Source: Pseudomonadota bacterium
GTDB lineage: Bacteria; Pseudomonadota; Gammaproteobacteria; Burkholderiales; Burkholderiaceae
Direction of reading: 5' to 3'
Assembly (NCBI GenBank): GCA_023441105.1
Contig: JAEZQX010000260.1
Coordinates: forward strand, 1-39,995
DNA: 39,995 nt
In this document: piece after piece, positions 26,315 to 34,855 of the stretch
Numbering within the stretch: the first letter of the stretch is position 1
Layout: every line of letters begins with the position of its first letter
Notes under the pieces: model-generated
The model's database searches: none
What the model was told of the DNA's origin: nothing
The model's input: the letters and a program-made list of their open reading frames with translations, nothing else
Program-made: the position numbers and the translations under genes

Positions 26315-26947
26315 ATGGAATTCGACTTCGATACCCTGGCGCGGCCAGCACGCTACAAGCTGCTCACCAGCCTGGTGGTGCCGCGACCGATTGCGCTGGT
26401 GACCAGCGTCGGCGCGGCCGGCGTCGTCAATGCGGCGCCGTTCAGCTTCTTCAACGTGCTGGCCGACGAGCCGCCGATCGTCATCATCAGCATCGAGGAC
26501 CGCACCGGCGGACCGATGAAGGACACGGCCCGCAACATCATCGAGCGCAAGGAATTCGTCGTCAACCTGGTGGACGAGGCGATCGCGGCACAGATGCACG
26601 GCTGCTCCAACGACCTGCCGCCGGAAGTCAGCGAGCTGGAAGCTGTCGGCCTGACCGCCACGCCGTCGACGGCGGTGACGCCGCCGCGGATCCTCGAGGC
26701 GCCTGCCGCGCTGGAATGCACGCTGCACAGCGACATCAGCATCGACCGCCGGCGCATCCTGATCGGACAGGTGCGCCACCTGCATGTCCGCGACGGCCTG
26801 GTCGATCCCCAGACCCTGCGCATCGACATGGCGAGCTACCAGCCGGTGGGCCGGCTGTTCGCCAATCGCTACTGCCACACCGGCGACCAGTTCACGCTGC
26901 AGAAGAACGCCTACCTCGACCAGATGGAGCAGGAAGGACGGACATGA
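26315..26947 (+). CDS. Flavin-reductase-like FMN-binding split-barrel protein
   Basis: A 210-residue protein of the flavin-reductase/FMN-binding split-barrel family. The start (KLLTSLVVPRPIALVTSVG, then VNAAPFSFFNVLADEPP) and the central TARNIIERKEFVVNLVDE are typical of the class that binds FMN and reduces it, or uses it as a bound cofactor. There is no signal peptide. A partner monooxygenase is not visible nearby, so it could be a stand-alone flavoenzyme. The stop overlaps the racemase start (ATGA), linking it tightly to that gene. Confidence 0.9.
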   Translation: MEFDFDTLARPARYKLLTSLVVPRPIALVTSVGAAGVVNAAPFSFFNVLADEPPIVIISIEDRTGGPMKDTARNIIERKEFVVNLVDEAIAAQMHGCSNDLPPEVSELEAVGLTATPSTAVTPPRILEAPAALECTLHSDISIDRRRILIGQVRHLHVRDGLVDPQTLRIDMASYQPVGRLFANRYCHTGDQFTLQKNAYLDQMEQEGRT

Positions 26948-27600
26948 TCCTGGTCATCAACCCCAACAGCACGCGCGAGGTCACCGCCCACATCGACCGT
27001 TCGCTGCAGGGGTTGCGCTTTGCCGACGGCCCACGAATCGTCTGCGAGACGCTGCTGAGCGGTCCGCCCGGCATCGAGAGCCAGGCGCATGTCGACGGCA
27101 CCAGCGAACGGCTGCTCGCCTATTTCGAGGCCAATCCCCAGCATCGCGAGGCACAGGCCGTGGTGCTGGCCTGCTTCTCCGACCCCGGCTTGTATGCGCT
27201 GCGCGAAGTCCTGCCGTGCCCGGTGCTCGGCAGCGCCGAGTGCGCCTACCTCAGCGCGGCGGCGCGTGGCGAGCGGTTCGGGGTGATCTCGATCCTGCGG
27301 CGCGTCGTGGCCCGCCATCGCCGCCAGGTCCGCCTGCTGGGCCTGGAGCACAAGCTGGCGGCCGACCTGCCGATCGAGCGCGGCGTCGTCGCCCTGTCGG
27401 ACGAAGAAGCCACCTTCGGGCGCATGCGCGAGGTAGGCGGCCAGCTGGTGGCCGAGCACGGCGCGGATGTCGTCGTGATGGGCTGCGCCGGCATGGCCCG
27501 CTATCGCGATCGCCTCGAGGACGCGCTGCAGGTGCCGGTGATCGATCCCACCCAGGCGGCGGTGGCGATGGCGATCGGCATCGTGAGACAGCGCGGTTAG
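26944..27600 (+). CDS. Asp/Glu/hydantoin racemase-family protein
   Basis: A 218-residue cofactor-independent racemase-family protein. The N-terminus MILVINPNST is characteristic of hydantoin and allantoin racemases. The two catalytic cysteines are Cys77 (LACFSDPG) and Cys181 (MGCAGMAR), with length usual for the family. It probably interconverts enantiomers of a 5-substituted hydantoin or similar ring. This fits the D-hydantoinase and D-carbamoylase genes at 34856 and 33825, although those are on the opposite strand and separated by a nuclease gene and a DinB/TetR pair. The ATG overlaps the preceding stop. The gene's own TAG overlaps the stop codon of the convergent HNH gene. Asp/Glu racemase or maleate-isomerase-like activity is an alternative. 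Confidence 0.88.
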   Translation: MILVINPNSTREVTAHIDRSLQGLRFADGPRIVCETLLSGPPGIESQAHVDGTSERLLAYFEANPQHREAQAVVLACFSDPGLYALREVLPCPVLGSAECAYLSAAARGERFGVISILRRVVARHRRQVRLLGLEHKLAADLPIERGVVALSDEEATFGRMREVGGQLVAEHGADVVVMGCAGMARYRDRLEDALQVPVIDPTQAAVAMAIGIVRQRG

Positions 27601-28985
27601 TGGGGCGACGTTTCTGCGGAAACGCCTCGAACGTGCTGGTCCAGCAGGCCGGCGATAGCCAGGTCGTAGTCGATCCGCTCGCCGCACCATCGGGTCACCG
27701 CAGTCGCGGGCCCGATGTCATGGCCATCGCGCCGATTCCCGCGCACGAGCTCGCTGGTGGTTCCTGACAGGGCGACCGCAGGTTCGAGGACCTGCCCCCT
27801 GGGGCCGGTGAACCGCAACGCACCGTCATCCAGCATGCGCACGTCGACCCGCCCTTCGTGCACCTGGCGATGATGGAAGCGGCACAGCATCACCAGGTTG
27901 GACAGCTTGGTCTCGCCGCCGTCCGCCCAATGTCGGATGTGATGCCCATCGAGGAACCGGGTGTGGGTACAACCAGGGAAGCGGCAGCCGGCATCGCGCG
28001 ACTGCAGCGCCCGCCGGATCGCCGGCGGGATGCTGCGGGTCTTTCGGCCGACATCCAGCGGTGCGCCGGACTCGTCCTCCACGATCCTGAGGAGGCTGGC
28101 GTCGCATGACAGGCGCCGAGCCGTTTCCGCGGCAACGGAAGGTCCATCTTCGATCTCGCAGCGGCCTGCGGCTGCCTCCTGCAGCGTCTCCTGGTCGACG
28201 TGGATCACGATCTGCTGGCGATCGCCCCCGCTGAGCGACTGGAATCCGTGGCTCAGCCAGGTCTCGGCGAACATGGGGAACACGTCCGCCCGCAGCTGCG
28301 TTCGGCTGGGTAGAGGATCGGTCTTGCCGGACTCATCCGGCGGCGGTGACAGCCGGCGCAGCTCATCCGCGGCAAGATCGAAGGCCCTGGTCACGATGGC
28401 GCCCGCATCGGCCGGCAGGCGCACCCGCATCACCAGCGAACCATCATCGTCATGGAACCAGCTGACGCTGCGGTTGGCATGCTGCACCGCCTCCCGCTCG
28501 AGCAGGCAGGCCTCATAGGCACGACGGTAGAGCCGCACCGTGTTCTCCACATGACTGGCGGTGCCATGCAGCGCGATCATCAGCAGCGAGTCCTCGTTGT
28601 GCGGCGTCGCGACGCGGGTCAGCGCCCGGACCTTGGAGTAGCTCAGCGTGCCGCGGGCCATGGCCGCCGAGATCAGCGGCAGGCCTTCCAGCGCCCGGGC
28701 CACCCGCACCTTCTCTCGAGCCGCGCCGCGGTCGATGCCGCACTTCCAGCCCAGCCAGTGCGCGCAGGAGGTGGTTGAGCCATCCGCCCAGCCCTCGCGC
28801 CGGTCGAACTCGGCGATCAGCATCAGCCAGCGGTGGCTTGCCGCGTTCAGGTGGCCGGCGAGCTCGGTGATCTGGGCTTCCAGCTCGGCTAGCGGCCGCA
28901 GGCCCGGCGGGCCGCCTGAGCCTGAAGACAAGGCGGCCGCAGGAGAACTCGCGCTCGGAGAGACGGCAGGTGACGTTGTGATCAT
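27597..28985 (-). CDS. DUF222-HNH endonuclease (13E12-repeat type)
   Basis: A 462-residue protein with an N-terminal DUF222 domain (about 35-270) and a C-terminal HNH nuclease domain near 345-390. There a zinc-binding CRFPGC and LCRFHH flank the catalytic DGHHIRHWADGG. The same architecture occurs in the 13E12 repeat family of mycobacteria and in multicopy proteins of other bacteria, and is suspected of mobility. The ATG at 28985 is chosen; a short upstream ORF ends in an ATGA overlap with it. The C-terminal codons run through an 18-bp palindrome copy (27608-27625) that recurs beyond the other end of the gene. The gene lies convergent to the racemase gene, touching it, and looks like an insertion in the hydantoin gene cluster. 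Confidence 0.93.
   Translation of the reverse strand: MITTSPAVSPSASSPAAALSSGSGGPPGLRPLAELEAQITELAGHLNAASHRWLMLIAEFDRREGWADGSTTSCAHWLGWKCGIDRGAAREKVRVARALEGLPLISAAMARGTLSYSKVRALTRVATPHNEDSLLMIALHGTASHVENTVRLYRRAYEACLLEREAVQHANRSVSWFHDDDGSLVMRVRLPADAGAIVTRAFDLAADELRRLSPPPDESGKTDPLPSRTQLRADVFPMFAETWLSHGFQSLSGGDRQQIVIHVDQETLQEAAAGRCEIEDGPSVAAETARRLSCDASLLRIVEDESGAPLDVGRKTRSIPPAIRRALQSRDAGCRFPGCTHTRFLDGHHIRHWADGGETKLSNLVMLCRFHHRQVHEGRVDVRMLDDGALRFTGPRGQVLEPAVALSGTTSELVRGNRRDGHDIGPATAVTRWCGERIDYDLAIAGLLDQHVRGVSAETSPH
27608..27625. repeat. Palindrome copy A (imperfect)
   Basis: The 18 bases ACGTTTCTGCGGAAACGC match copy B at 16 of 18 positions. They are nearly self-complementary and lie within the last codons of the HNH gene. 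Confidence 0.75.
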
Positions 28986-29463
28986 GGCGCCCTCGACTGA
29001 CTCGATTCATCCATCAGCGTACGAGTAAGCACCGGGGAGGTCGATCCGTCGAATGGCCGAGATTCACCATCCGGCCTAAGCCGTGTGACTCTGGCGGCGA
29101 ACCTGCAGGATGACTCTGACTTCGAAGACGCACTCCGAACGCACTCGAAGCGCACTTCGATCCCGGCGATCCTACCGACGAATCGAAGCCGGCGGCCCGC
29201 CCCCCACGCTGCTCGCGCCGCGCACCCCAAACGTCCCCCGCCCCGCCAATCCCACCGCAGGGTTCTGCACGGCTGGCCCGGCGCCCATCACGCCGGGCGA
29301 GCGGTGCGGAACCCGTGCTCGAGAAGCGATCCCGACCTTCCCGCTCACCAGCGGCACGTTTCCGCGGAAACGTCATTCAGCCAACCTGCGCCAATCCCCA
29401 CCTGTCTCGACAACGAAAGGAAGCAGCAGCCACCGCGCTGCTCACTCCACCCACCCCCCGGCC
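28986..29463. other. 478-base gene-free region upstream of the HNH gene
   Basis: No convincing gene is present, though open frames run through on both strands. The region includes a run of short repeats of CGCACT around 29129-29153, a Pro/Arg-coding G+C-rich stretch and the perfect palindrome at 29356-29373. It probably holds the HNH promoter. The composition is somewhat more C-rich than the flanking genes near 29195-29240 and 29395-29460. Confidence 0.5.
29356..29373. repeat. Palindrome copy B (perfect, 18 bp)
   Basis: ACGTTTCCGCGGAAACGT is an uninterrupted perfect palindrome, with a SacII-type CCGCGG centre flanked by TTT and AAA. It lies 373 bases upstream of the HNH start. It is the same sequence class as copy A at the other end of the gene. 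Confidence 0.85.
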
Positions 29464-30024
29464 TCAAGCCGCCTCCAGGAAGTCCGTCATCCGATCATCG
29501 TTCGGCACGATTCCCGTCTTCTGCAGCAGGATCCCCGCATTGCCCCGGTGATAGGTGCCATGCAGGCACACATGCAGGATCATCTCGCCGCGTGTCATGC
29601 GCGCCGGCGAGCCGTTGCTGTAGCGGAATTCCATTGTCTCGTCGAACTCGCGGGGCGACAGGCCCGCCACGTAGGCGACATACCAGTCGTCCGCCGCCTC
29701 GGTGGCAGCGCTCAGCTCCTCGAGCGCCGGAATGCGCTCCGAGCGCGGCGCCTGGAACGGGCTCGGCAATCCCTGCAGGTGATGCTGGAATATGCGATCG
29801 ACGACATGGATGTGGTCGAGGATACGCATCACGATCGACGCATCGCCCGGATCGAGGCGCGAGATCTCGTTGCCGACCACCTGGTGCAGGCCGCGGTCGC
29901 CCCACTGCTTGTAGCGGATCAGGGTGGAATACGGCAATGACCGGGCTTGCAAGCCCAGGTCGTCGCGAGCGGGACCGGGTTCCGGAGCAAGATGCAGGTG
30001 TGATCGCTGGGTATTCGACTTCAT
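29464..30024 (-). CDS. DinB-family four-helix metalloprotein
   Basis: A 186-residue DinB/YfiT-like protein, a four-helix bundle that usually binds a metal through three histidines. Candidates are the HIHVVDRIFQHHL helix (around 80-95) and HVCLHGTYHRGNAG (around 150-163), with the HxxxHRG signature. Many relatives are thiol-dependent transferases or detoxification proteins, and the reaction here is unknown. The ATG at 30024 has a GGAGG ribosome site at good distance; the 25 codons upstream are rejected. It is divergent from a TetR gene that may control it. Confidence 0.9.
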   Translation of the reverse strand: MKSNTQRSHLHLAPEPGPARDDLGLQARSLPYSTLIRYKQWGDRGLHQVVGNEISRLDPGDASIVMRILDHIHVVDRIFQHHLQGLPSPFQAPRSERIPALEELSAATEAADDWYVAYVAGLSPREFDETMEFRYSNGSPARMTRGEMILHVCLHGTYHRGNAGILLQKTGIVPNDDRMTDFLEAA

Positions 30025-30147
30025 GTGTCCTGGTCCTCCATTGCCTGACGGTGCCACCATGGCGTCCGTCGAACCGTCCCCACACTGTATGACGAGCATC
30101 GCCGCATTTCTATTCGCATTTCCGACGCACCTCCAGACGCCTGCCTG
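30025..30147. promoter_or_regulatory. Divergent DinB/TetR promoter region with direct repeat
   Basis: The 123 bases contain a direct repeat GCATTTC at 30104-30110 and 30116-30122, a 12-base period, just upstream of the TetR gene. This is a candidate operator half-site pair. No strong -35/-10 was recognised. Confidence 0.3.
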
Positions 30148-30777
30148 ATGGACGTCAAGCCAAGGAAGACGCCGCGTCAGGCGCGCTCGAAGGCGACGGT
30201 CGATGCCATCGTCGAGGCAACCACTCAGGTTCTACTGCAAGGCGGCTACGACAAGTTCACCACCGCCCGCGCGGCCGAGCGGGCCGGCGTCAGCGTGGGG
30301 TCGCTCTACCAGTACTTTCCGAACAAGGCCGCGCTCGCCTCCGCGGTGGTCGATCGCTGCTGCGAGAGTTTCCTCGTCGCATTCGAGGCCGCTGTCGCCG
30401 GCCGGCACCGGACGACGCTGGCGGAATGCATCCGCGCCATCGTCGACTTCACGCTGGTCTCGCATCACCTGACGCCGCAACTGCATGGGATCGTGGTCGA
30501 GCTCGCGCCGCGCATCGGCGTGGCGCAGCGCACCCGGATGGTGAGCCAGGCAGCGACGCGCCTGATCGAATCGATGCTGCGAAGGCATCTCGACGAGATC
30601 GAAGCCGGAGTCGACATCGCCACTGCCGCCCTGCTCATCGAGACGCTGCTGGAAGCACTGGCGCACCGGATGGCGCTGCAGACGCCGGCCGCGCGTCCGG
30701 ATGAGGCGCTTGCCGTGGAAGCGACGCGCCTCATCACACGCTACCTCGCCCCCGGCGACTCCGGCAGTCGTAGCTGA
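30148..30777 (+). CDS. TetR-family transcriptional regulator
   Basis: A 209-residue TetR-type repressor. The N-terminal DNA-binding domain is at 10-62: a KATVDAIVEATTQVLLQGGYDKFTT-like helix, then AAERAGVSVGSLYQYFPNKAAL, the classical helix-turn-helix. The C-terminal ligand domain is all-helical and unassigned. It is divergent from the DinB gene, the most likely target, and converges on the amino-acid permease gene, whose stop lies 20 bases away. The ligand is unknown. Confidence 0.94.
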   Translation: MDVKPRKTPRQARSKATVDAIVEATTQVLLQGGYDKFTTARAAERAGVSVGSLYQYFPNKAALASAVVDRCCESFLVAFEAAVAGRHRTTLAECIRAIVDFTLVSHHLTPQLHGIVVELAPRIGVAQRTRMVSQAATRLIESMLRRHLDEIEAGVDIATAALLIETLLEALAHRMALQTPAARPDEALAVEATRLITRYLAPGDSGSRS

Positions 30778-30797
30778 TGCCGGCAGGACGCAGGCGG

Positions 30798-31475
30798 CTA
30801 TCCACGCCGCGCCAGGCTGCGATGCTCCAGCCGGCTCAAGAGTCGTACGATCGGCCAGAGCAGCGCAAGGTAGACCAGCGCCGCGAGCACGATCGGGGTT
30901 GCGTTATAGGTGAGCGACTGCGCCTGTCGCGCATTGTTGAGCAGCTCCGGCAACGCGACGACGCTGGCCAGCGTGGTCAGCTTGATGACTTCCAGCGTAT
31001 TGCTGATCAGGTCGGGAAGCACGTTGCGGGTAGCCTGCGGCAGGATCACCCAGCGCATGGTCTGCCAACGCGACAGGCCGGTGGAGCGCGCGGCGGCGGT
31101 CTGGCCGGCCGGTATGCTTTCGATGCCGGCGCGAAAGACCTCGCCGTAGTAGCTCGAGGTGTTGAGCAGGAAGGCGATCGCGACCGCCAGCAGCTTCGGG
31201 AGGTCGAGATCCAGGAACGGCGCGCCGAAGTAGATGAAGATCAGCAGCACCAGGGGCGGCAGCGCGCGGAAGACGTCGACGTAGGCCATCAGCAGCCAGT
31301 TGAGCCAGCGCACGCCGAGGCTGTGCAGCATCGCCACCAGCAGCCCTCCGGCCAGCCCCAGCGGCACCACGATCGCCGACAGCAGCAGGGTCATGTAGAA
31401 GCCCTGCAGCAGGAACGGCCACACCTTGCCGATGATCGCCGGGTTGAAGAAGTTGAGGGCCAGGTCCGACATCAT
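30798..31475 (-). CDS. Polar amino-acid ABC transporter permease (second)
   Basis: A 225-residue HisM/GlnP-family inner-membrane permease with about five hydrophobic segments. The coupling loop reads GIESIPAGQTAAARSTGLSRWQT (EAA motif), followed by VILPQATRNVLPDLISN. The start is the first of two adjacent ATG codons; it overlaps the stop of the preceding permease gene (ATGA at 31475-31472). It forms a heterodimer with that permease. It is the last gene of the hydantoin/amino-acid operon. Confidence 0.94.
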   Translation of the reverse strand: MMSDLALNFFNPAIIGKVWPFLLQGFYMTLLLSAIVVPLGLAGGLLVAMLHSLGVRWLNWLLMAYVDVFRALPPLVLLIFIYFGAPFLDLDLPKLLAVAIAFLLNTSSYYGEVFRAGIESIPAGQTAAARSTGLSRWQTMRWVILPQATRNVLPDLISNTLEVIKLTTLASVVALPELLNNARQAQSLTYNATPIVLAALVYLALLWPIVRLLSRLEHRSLARRG

Positions 31476-32152
31476 CGCTTCCAGGCGAAACGCGTCTCCA
31501 CCCACCGGCCCAGGATCACCACCGGCAGGAACAGCGCGAGATAGGCGGCTGCGCCGAGGGTGAGCGGCGTGGCGTTGCCGGCGAGACTGGCGGAGGACGA
31601 AGCCTGGTTGAGGATCTCGCTCAGCGCCACCACCGAGCCGAGGGCCGTGCCCTTGGTGGTTGCGATGACCCGGTTGGTCAGCGGCGGCACCGTCAGGCGC
31701 ACCGCCTGCGGCAGCACGACATGCCCCAGCGTCTCTAGTCGCGAAAGACCGGTGCTGCGCGCAGCTTCCCACTGGCCCCGGGGCACCGCCAGGATGCCGG
31801 CCCAGAAGATCTCTTCGGCGAAGGCAGCCAGGACCAGCGTCAGCGACAGCCAGGTGGCGGCGAACGCGCTCATCGAGATGCCGGCCAGCGGCAGGGCGAA
31901 GTACAGCAGGATGATCAGCACCAGCGGCGGCAGCGCCCGCATCACGTCGGCGAAGACGACGATCGGCAGGTTCAGCAGCCTGGATCCGAAGCTGCGCAGC
32001 ACCGCCAGCAACAGTCCGACCGCGACGCCGGCGATCACGATCAGGATGGCCAGGCCGACGGTGAGCAGCATGCCGTCGAGGATCGCCGGCAGGTATTGCC
32101 GGGCGACCTCCCCGTTGAAGAAGCTGAAGACGAAACGGTCCCAGGCGCTCAA
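31472..32152 (-). CDS. Polar amino-acid ABC transporter permease (first)
   Basis: A 226-residue HisQ/GlnP-family permease. The EAA loop reads GILAVPRGQWEAARSTGLSRLET, followed by VVLPQAVRLTVPPLTN. The best start is a TTG at 32152. The next in-frame ATG is residue 28 and would remove the start of the first membrane segment. A good ribosome site is not seen, so initiation may depend on coupling to the ATPase gene that ends 16 bases earlier. The two permeases differ clearly in sequence and are not a recent duplication. Confidence 0.92.
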   Translation of the reverse strand: MSAWDRFVFSFFNGEVARQYLPAILDGMLLTVGLAILIVIAGVAVGLLLAVLRSFGSRLLNLPIVVFADVMRALPPLVLIILLYFALPLAGISMSAFAATWLSLTLVLAAFAEEIFWAGILAVPRGQWEAARSTGLSRLETLGHVVLPQAVRLTVPPLTNRVIATTKGTALGSVVALSEILNQASSSASLAGNATPLTLGAAAYLALFLPVVILGRWVETRFAWKR

Positions 32153-32168
32153 CGTGGACGCCCGGCGC

Positions 32169-32900
32169 TCAGTGCCTCAGGCTGCCGAGGAACTCCTTGA
32201 GCCGCGGATGCCGCGGCGCGCCGAACAGCTCCGCCGGCGCGCCCTGCTCCAGGACCTGACCCTTGTCCATGAAGACGATGCGATCGGCGGCGGCGCGCGC
32301 GAACTCCATCTCATGGCTCACCACCACCATGGTCATGCCGCTTTCCTTGAGCTCGCGCATCACGTTGAGCACGCCGCCCACCAGCTCCGGATCGAGTGCG
32401 CTGGTCGGCTCGTCGAACAGCACGATCAACGGCTCTAGCGCCAGGGAACGGGCGATGCCGACCCGCTGCTGCTGGCCGCCCGAAAGCTCGTTGGGGAATG
32501 CCTGGTACTTGTCGGCCAGGCCGACCCGATCGAGCGCCGCCCTGCCCTTGCGGTCGGCCTCCTCCCGACCCAGCCTCCGTACCTTGCGCAGCGCCAGCGT
32601 CACGTTGCCGAGCGCCGTCATGTGCGGGTAGAGATTGAACGACTGGAACACCATGCCGATCTTCTGGCGCAACTGATTGAGATCCACGCCCGGGCGCAGG
32701 ATGTCGCTGCCGTCCACCCGGACCGAGCCGCTGTCCGGCTCCTCGAGCCGGTTGCAGCAGCGCAGCAAGGTGCTCTTGCCGGATCCCGACGGGCCGATGA
32801 TGAAGACCAGCTCGTTCTGACCGACCGTCAGGTCGATGCCCTTCAGCACCGCATGGCTGCCGTAGGCCTTGTGGAGACCGGCGACGTCGAGTATCGACAT
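32169..32900 (-). CDS. Amino-acid ABC transporter ATP-binding protein
   Basis: A 243-residue GlnQ/HisP-type ATPase. Walker A GPSGSGKST is at 36-44, the Q-loop at MVFQSFNLYPHMT, the signature at LSGGQQQR, Walker B at VLFDEPTSALD and the switch His at VVSHEMEFA. The ATG at 32900 overlaps the binding-protein stop by one base (TGATG). It powers the two permeases downstream. Confidence 0.96.
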   Translation of the reverse strand: MSILDVAGLHKAYGSHAVLKGIDLTVGQNELVFIIGPSGSGKSTLLRCCNRLEEPDSGSVRVDGSDILRPGVDLNQLRQKIGMVFQSFNLYPHMTALGNVTLALRKVRRLGREEADRKGRAALDRVGLADKYQAFPNELSGGQQQRVGIARSLALEPLIVLFDEPTSALDPELVGGVLNVMRELKESGMTMVVVSHEMEFARAAADRIVFMDKGQVLEQGAPAELFGAPRHPRLKEFLGSLRH

Positions 32901-33781
32901 CAGCAGCTGGGCTTGACCGGCGCCTCGTCGTAGCCGGACGTGCCGGGCTGGCCATGGCCCGGCGCGATGGTGGCGGAGGAAGAGTCCGGCGCCGGCTTCT
33001 CGCCGAACCATTTCTCATGCAGCTTCGCCAGCGTGCCGTCCGACTTCATGCACTTGATGGCCATGGAGACTTCGTTGCGCGCCGCGGTGTCGTCCTTGCG
33101 GAAGGGGATCGCCCACACCAGGCCGGTCTTGATGCGGTAGCTGGTCTTCACCTGGTTGTTCTGCTTTGCCGCCCATTGCGAGACGGTGTTGCCGGCGAGG
33201 TTGGCATCGGCGCGACCGGAGATCACGGCCTGCACGGCATCCGCATTGGTGTCGTAGATGCTGTACTTGAAGCCGTACTTGTCGGCGTTGGCCTTGGCCC
33301 AGGATTCGTAGGCGGACCCCTTGTTCACCGAGATGGTCATGCCCTTCGTGTCCTCCAGCGCGGCGATCGGCTTGGCGGCCTTCTTCTGGACGAACATGTA
33401 GTCGGTGTCGAGATAGCCTTCGGTGAACAGCATCGTCTTCGCCCGCTCCTCGGTGAGCGTGGTGGGCGCGAGGATGAAGTCGTACTTGCCGGCATTGAGC
33501 CCCGGCACGAGGCCGGAGAACTGCGTGCCCTCGATTTCGATCGGGCGGTTGAGGCGCCGGGCAATCTCATTGCCGAGATCGATGTTGAAGCCTTCCAGGC
33601 CGCCGCCGAGACGCGGCATTGCATGCGGTGCGAAGGTGGCGTCGACGCCGGTGCGGATCGGGCCCTTGCTGCCCTGTGCATGCACCAGCGCCGGTGGCGC
33701 CACCAGCATCACGGCGGCAAGCAGGCTGCCGATGATGCCGCGACGGATGAGGGGAGTTGCAGGGACTGGCAGCTTGGTCAT
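32900..33781 (-). CDS. Amino-acid ABC transporter periplasmic binding protein
   Basis: A 293-residue family 3 solute-binding protein. A twin-Arg-containing N-terminus and hydrophobic stretch end in VHAQG near residue 36, a normal signal peptide. The family motif GLEGFNIDLGNEIARRL is kept, with QFSGLVPGLNAGKYDFIL and the GMTISVNKGSAYESW lobe start. After the domain's normal end at HEKWFGEKP, there is an extra Ser/Gly/Pro-rich tail of about 28 residues ending in Cys, which is unusual for the family. An AGGAG ribosome site precedes the ATG. Next to hydantoinase and carbamoylase genes, its ligand may be a carbamoyl- or D-amino acid, or a hydantoin. Confidence 0.94.
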   Translation of the reverse strand: MTKLPVPATPLIRRGIIGSLLAAVMLVAPPALVHAQGSKGPIRTGVDATFAPHAMPRLGGGLEGFNIDLGNEIARRLNRPIEIEGTQFSGLVPGLNAGKYDFILAPTTLTEERAKTMLFTEGYLDTDYMFVQKKAAKPIAALEDTKGMTISVNKGSAYESWAKANADKYGFKYSIYDTNADAVQAVISGRADANLAGNTVSQWAAKQNNQVKTSYRIKTGLVWAIPFRKDDTAARNEVSMAIKCMKSDGTLAKLHEKWFGEKPAPDSSSATIAPGHGQPGTSGYDEAPVKPSC

Positions 33782-33824
33782 TTCGGCTCCTATGATGGAT
33801 GAGACCCAAGCAAGCTACATGCCA

Positions 33825-34760
33825 CTACTCGGTCAGCGGCTTGCCCGCACCAACCCGTTCGACGATCAGCGAATAATGTTCCGGCCGGCGATGCATCGCG
33901 AAATTGAACACATGCTGACGGAAGGTGTCGCCAAGGGCAAGATCGCAATTGAAGAAGATGACCTCGTCGTCCTCGCTGGCCGCCTGGGCCGCGATCTCGC
34001 CAGTGGGCGACACGATGGCCGAGCCGCCGATCATGTGGAAGCCGTCTTCTGCACCGCATTTGGCGGCCGCGCCCACCCACAGTGCATTCTGGTGCGCATG
34101 CGCCTGAAGCAGCAGGAGATGGTGGAACATCCGCAGGTGCGGCGGCTCGGGCCAGTGGATGTTGTGCGACGGCGTGTTGTAGCCGAGCACCGCCACCTCG
34201 GCGCCCTGCAGGCCCATCACCCGGAACGTCTCGGGCCAGCGCCGGTCGTTGCAGATGCACATGCCGATCAGCGAATCCATCGTGCGCCACACCTTGAAGC
34301 CCTCGTTGCCCACCTCGAAATAGCGCTTCTCGAGATGCTGGAACGGGGCCTGCGGCTTGTGGTCGGCGTGGCCCGGCAAGTGGATCTTCCGATAGCGCCC
34401 CACGATGCGGCCGCCGCGATCGACCAGGATCGCGGTATTGAAATGCCGGCCTTCGGCGGTCAGCTCCGCATAGCCGAGGTAGAAGCCGATGCCGCACTCG
34501 CGCGCTAGGTCGAAGAGCGGCTGGGTTGCCGGGCTCGGCATCGACCGCTCGAAGAAGCGATCGACCTCCGCCGGATCCTCCATCCAGTAGCGCGGAAAGA
34601 AGGTGGTCAAGGCGAGCTCGGGAAAGACGACGAAGCCGGCGCCGCGCGCATGCGCTTCGCGCAGCAGCTCGAGCAGGCGTCGCACCACCGCCTCGCGACT
34701 GTCTGCCAGATGGATGGGCCCGAGCTGGGCGACTGCCATCGGAAAGGATCTCTTGTTCAT
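33825..34760 (-). CDS. N-carbamoyl-D-amino-acid hydrolase (D-carbamoylase)
   Basis: A 311-residue nitrilase-superfamily amidohydrolase expected to split N-carbamoyl-D-amino acids into D-amino acid, CO2 and ammonia. The triad is Glu48 (VVFPELA), Lys125 (RYRKIHLPGH) and Cys170 (CICNDRRWPE). The CNDRRWPETFRVMGLQG and GYNTPSHN segments are close to the characterised Agrobacterium-type D-carbamoylases and differ from the nitrilase at 1870. The ATG at 34760 gives normal length. It lies 95 bases after the hydantoinase gene on the same strand and 43 bases before the transporter, so it belongs to one operon. A beta-ureidopropionase-like role is less likely. Confidence 0.92.
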   Translation of the reverse strand: MNKRSFPMAVAQLGPIHLADSREAVVRRLLELLREAHARGAGFVVFPELALTTFFPRYWMEDPAEVDRFFERSMPSPATQPLFDLARECGIGFYLGYAELTAEGRHFNTAILVDRGGRIVGRYRKIHLPGHADHKPQAPFQHLEKRYFEVGNEGFKVWRTMDSLIGMCICNDRRWPETFRVMGLQGAEVAVLGYNTPSHNIHWPEPPHLRMFHHLLLLQAHAHQNALWVGAAAKCGAEDGFHMIGGSAIVSPTGEIAAQAASEDDEVIFFNCDLALGDTFRQHVFNFAMHRRPEHYSLIVERVGAGKPLTE

Positions 34761-34855
34761 GCGCCTGTTCCTGTCGTCTTTCTCTGCGGTCTTTCCTCGT
34801 GCCGCGGGCCTGCCGGCATCCACCCCGGCGCGCGCCGCTCCGGGCGGCGAGGCCC

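Larger units (their letters stand above)
27597..29373. mobile_element. Candidate DUF222-HNH mobile unit bounded by palindromes
   Basis: About 1.8 kb contains only the DUF222-HNH gene and its upstream non-coding region. It is bracketed by two near-identical 18-bp palindromes (27608-27625 and 29356-29373). It separates a hydantoin racemase gene from the rest of the hydantoin genes. No transposase, terminal inverted repeats of normal length or target-site duplication were seen, so mobility is an inference. Confidence 0.3.

Noticed and set aside
29129..29160. Short CGCACT repeats as a CRISPR or iteron array
   Set aside because: The copies are few, irregularly spaced and only six bases long, without spacers or neighbouring cas or rep genes.
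31472..31475. Frameshift between the two amino-acid permease genes
   Set aside because: The overlap is a normal ATGA coupling. Each permease is complete with its own EAA loop.
30798..32152. The two permeases as a recent tandem duplication
   Set aside because: They differ at many positions outside the EAA loop, as usual for HisQ/HisM-type heterodimer partners.
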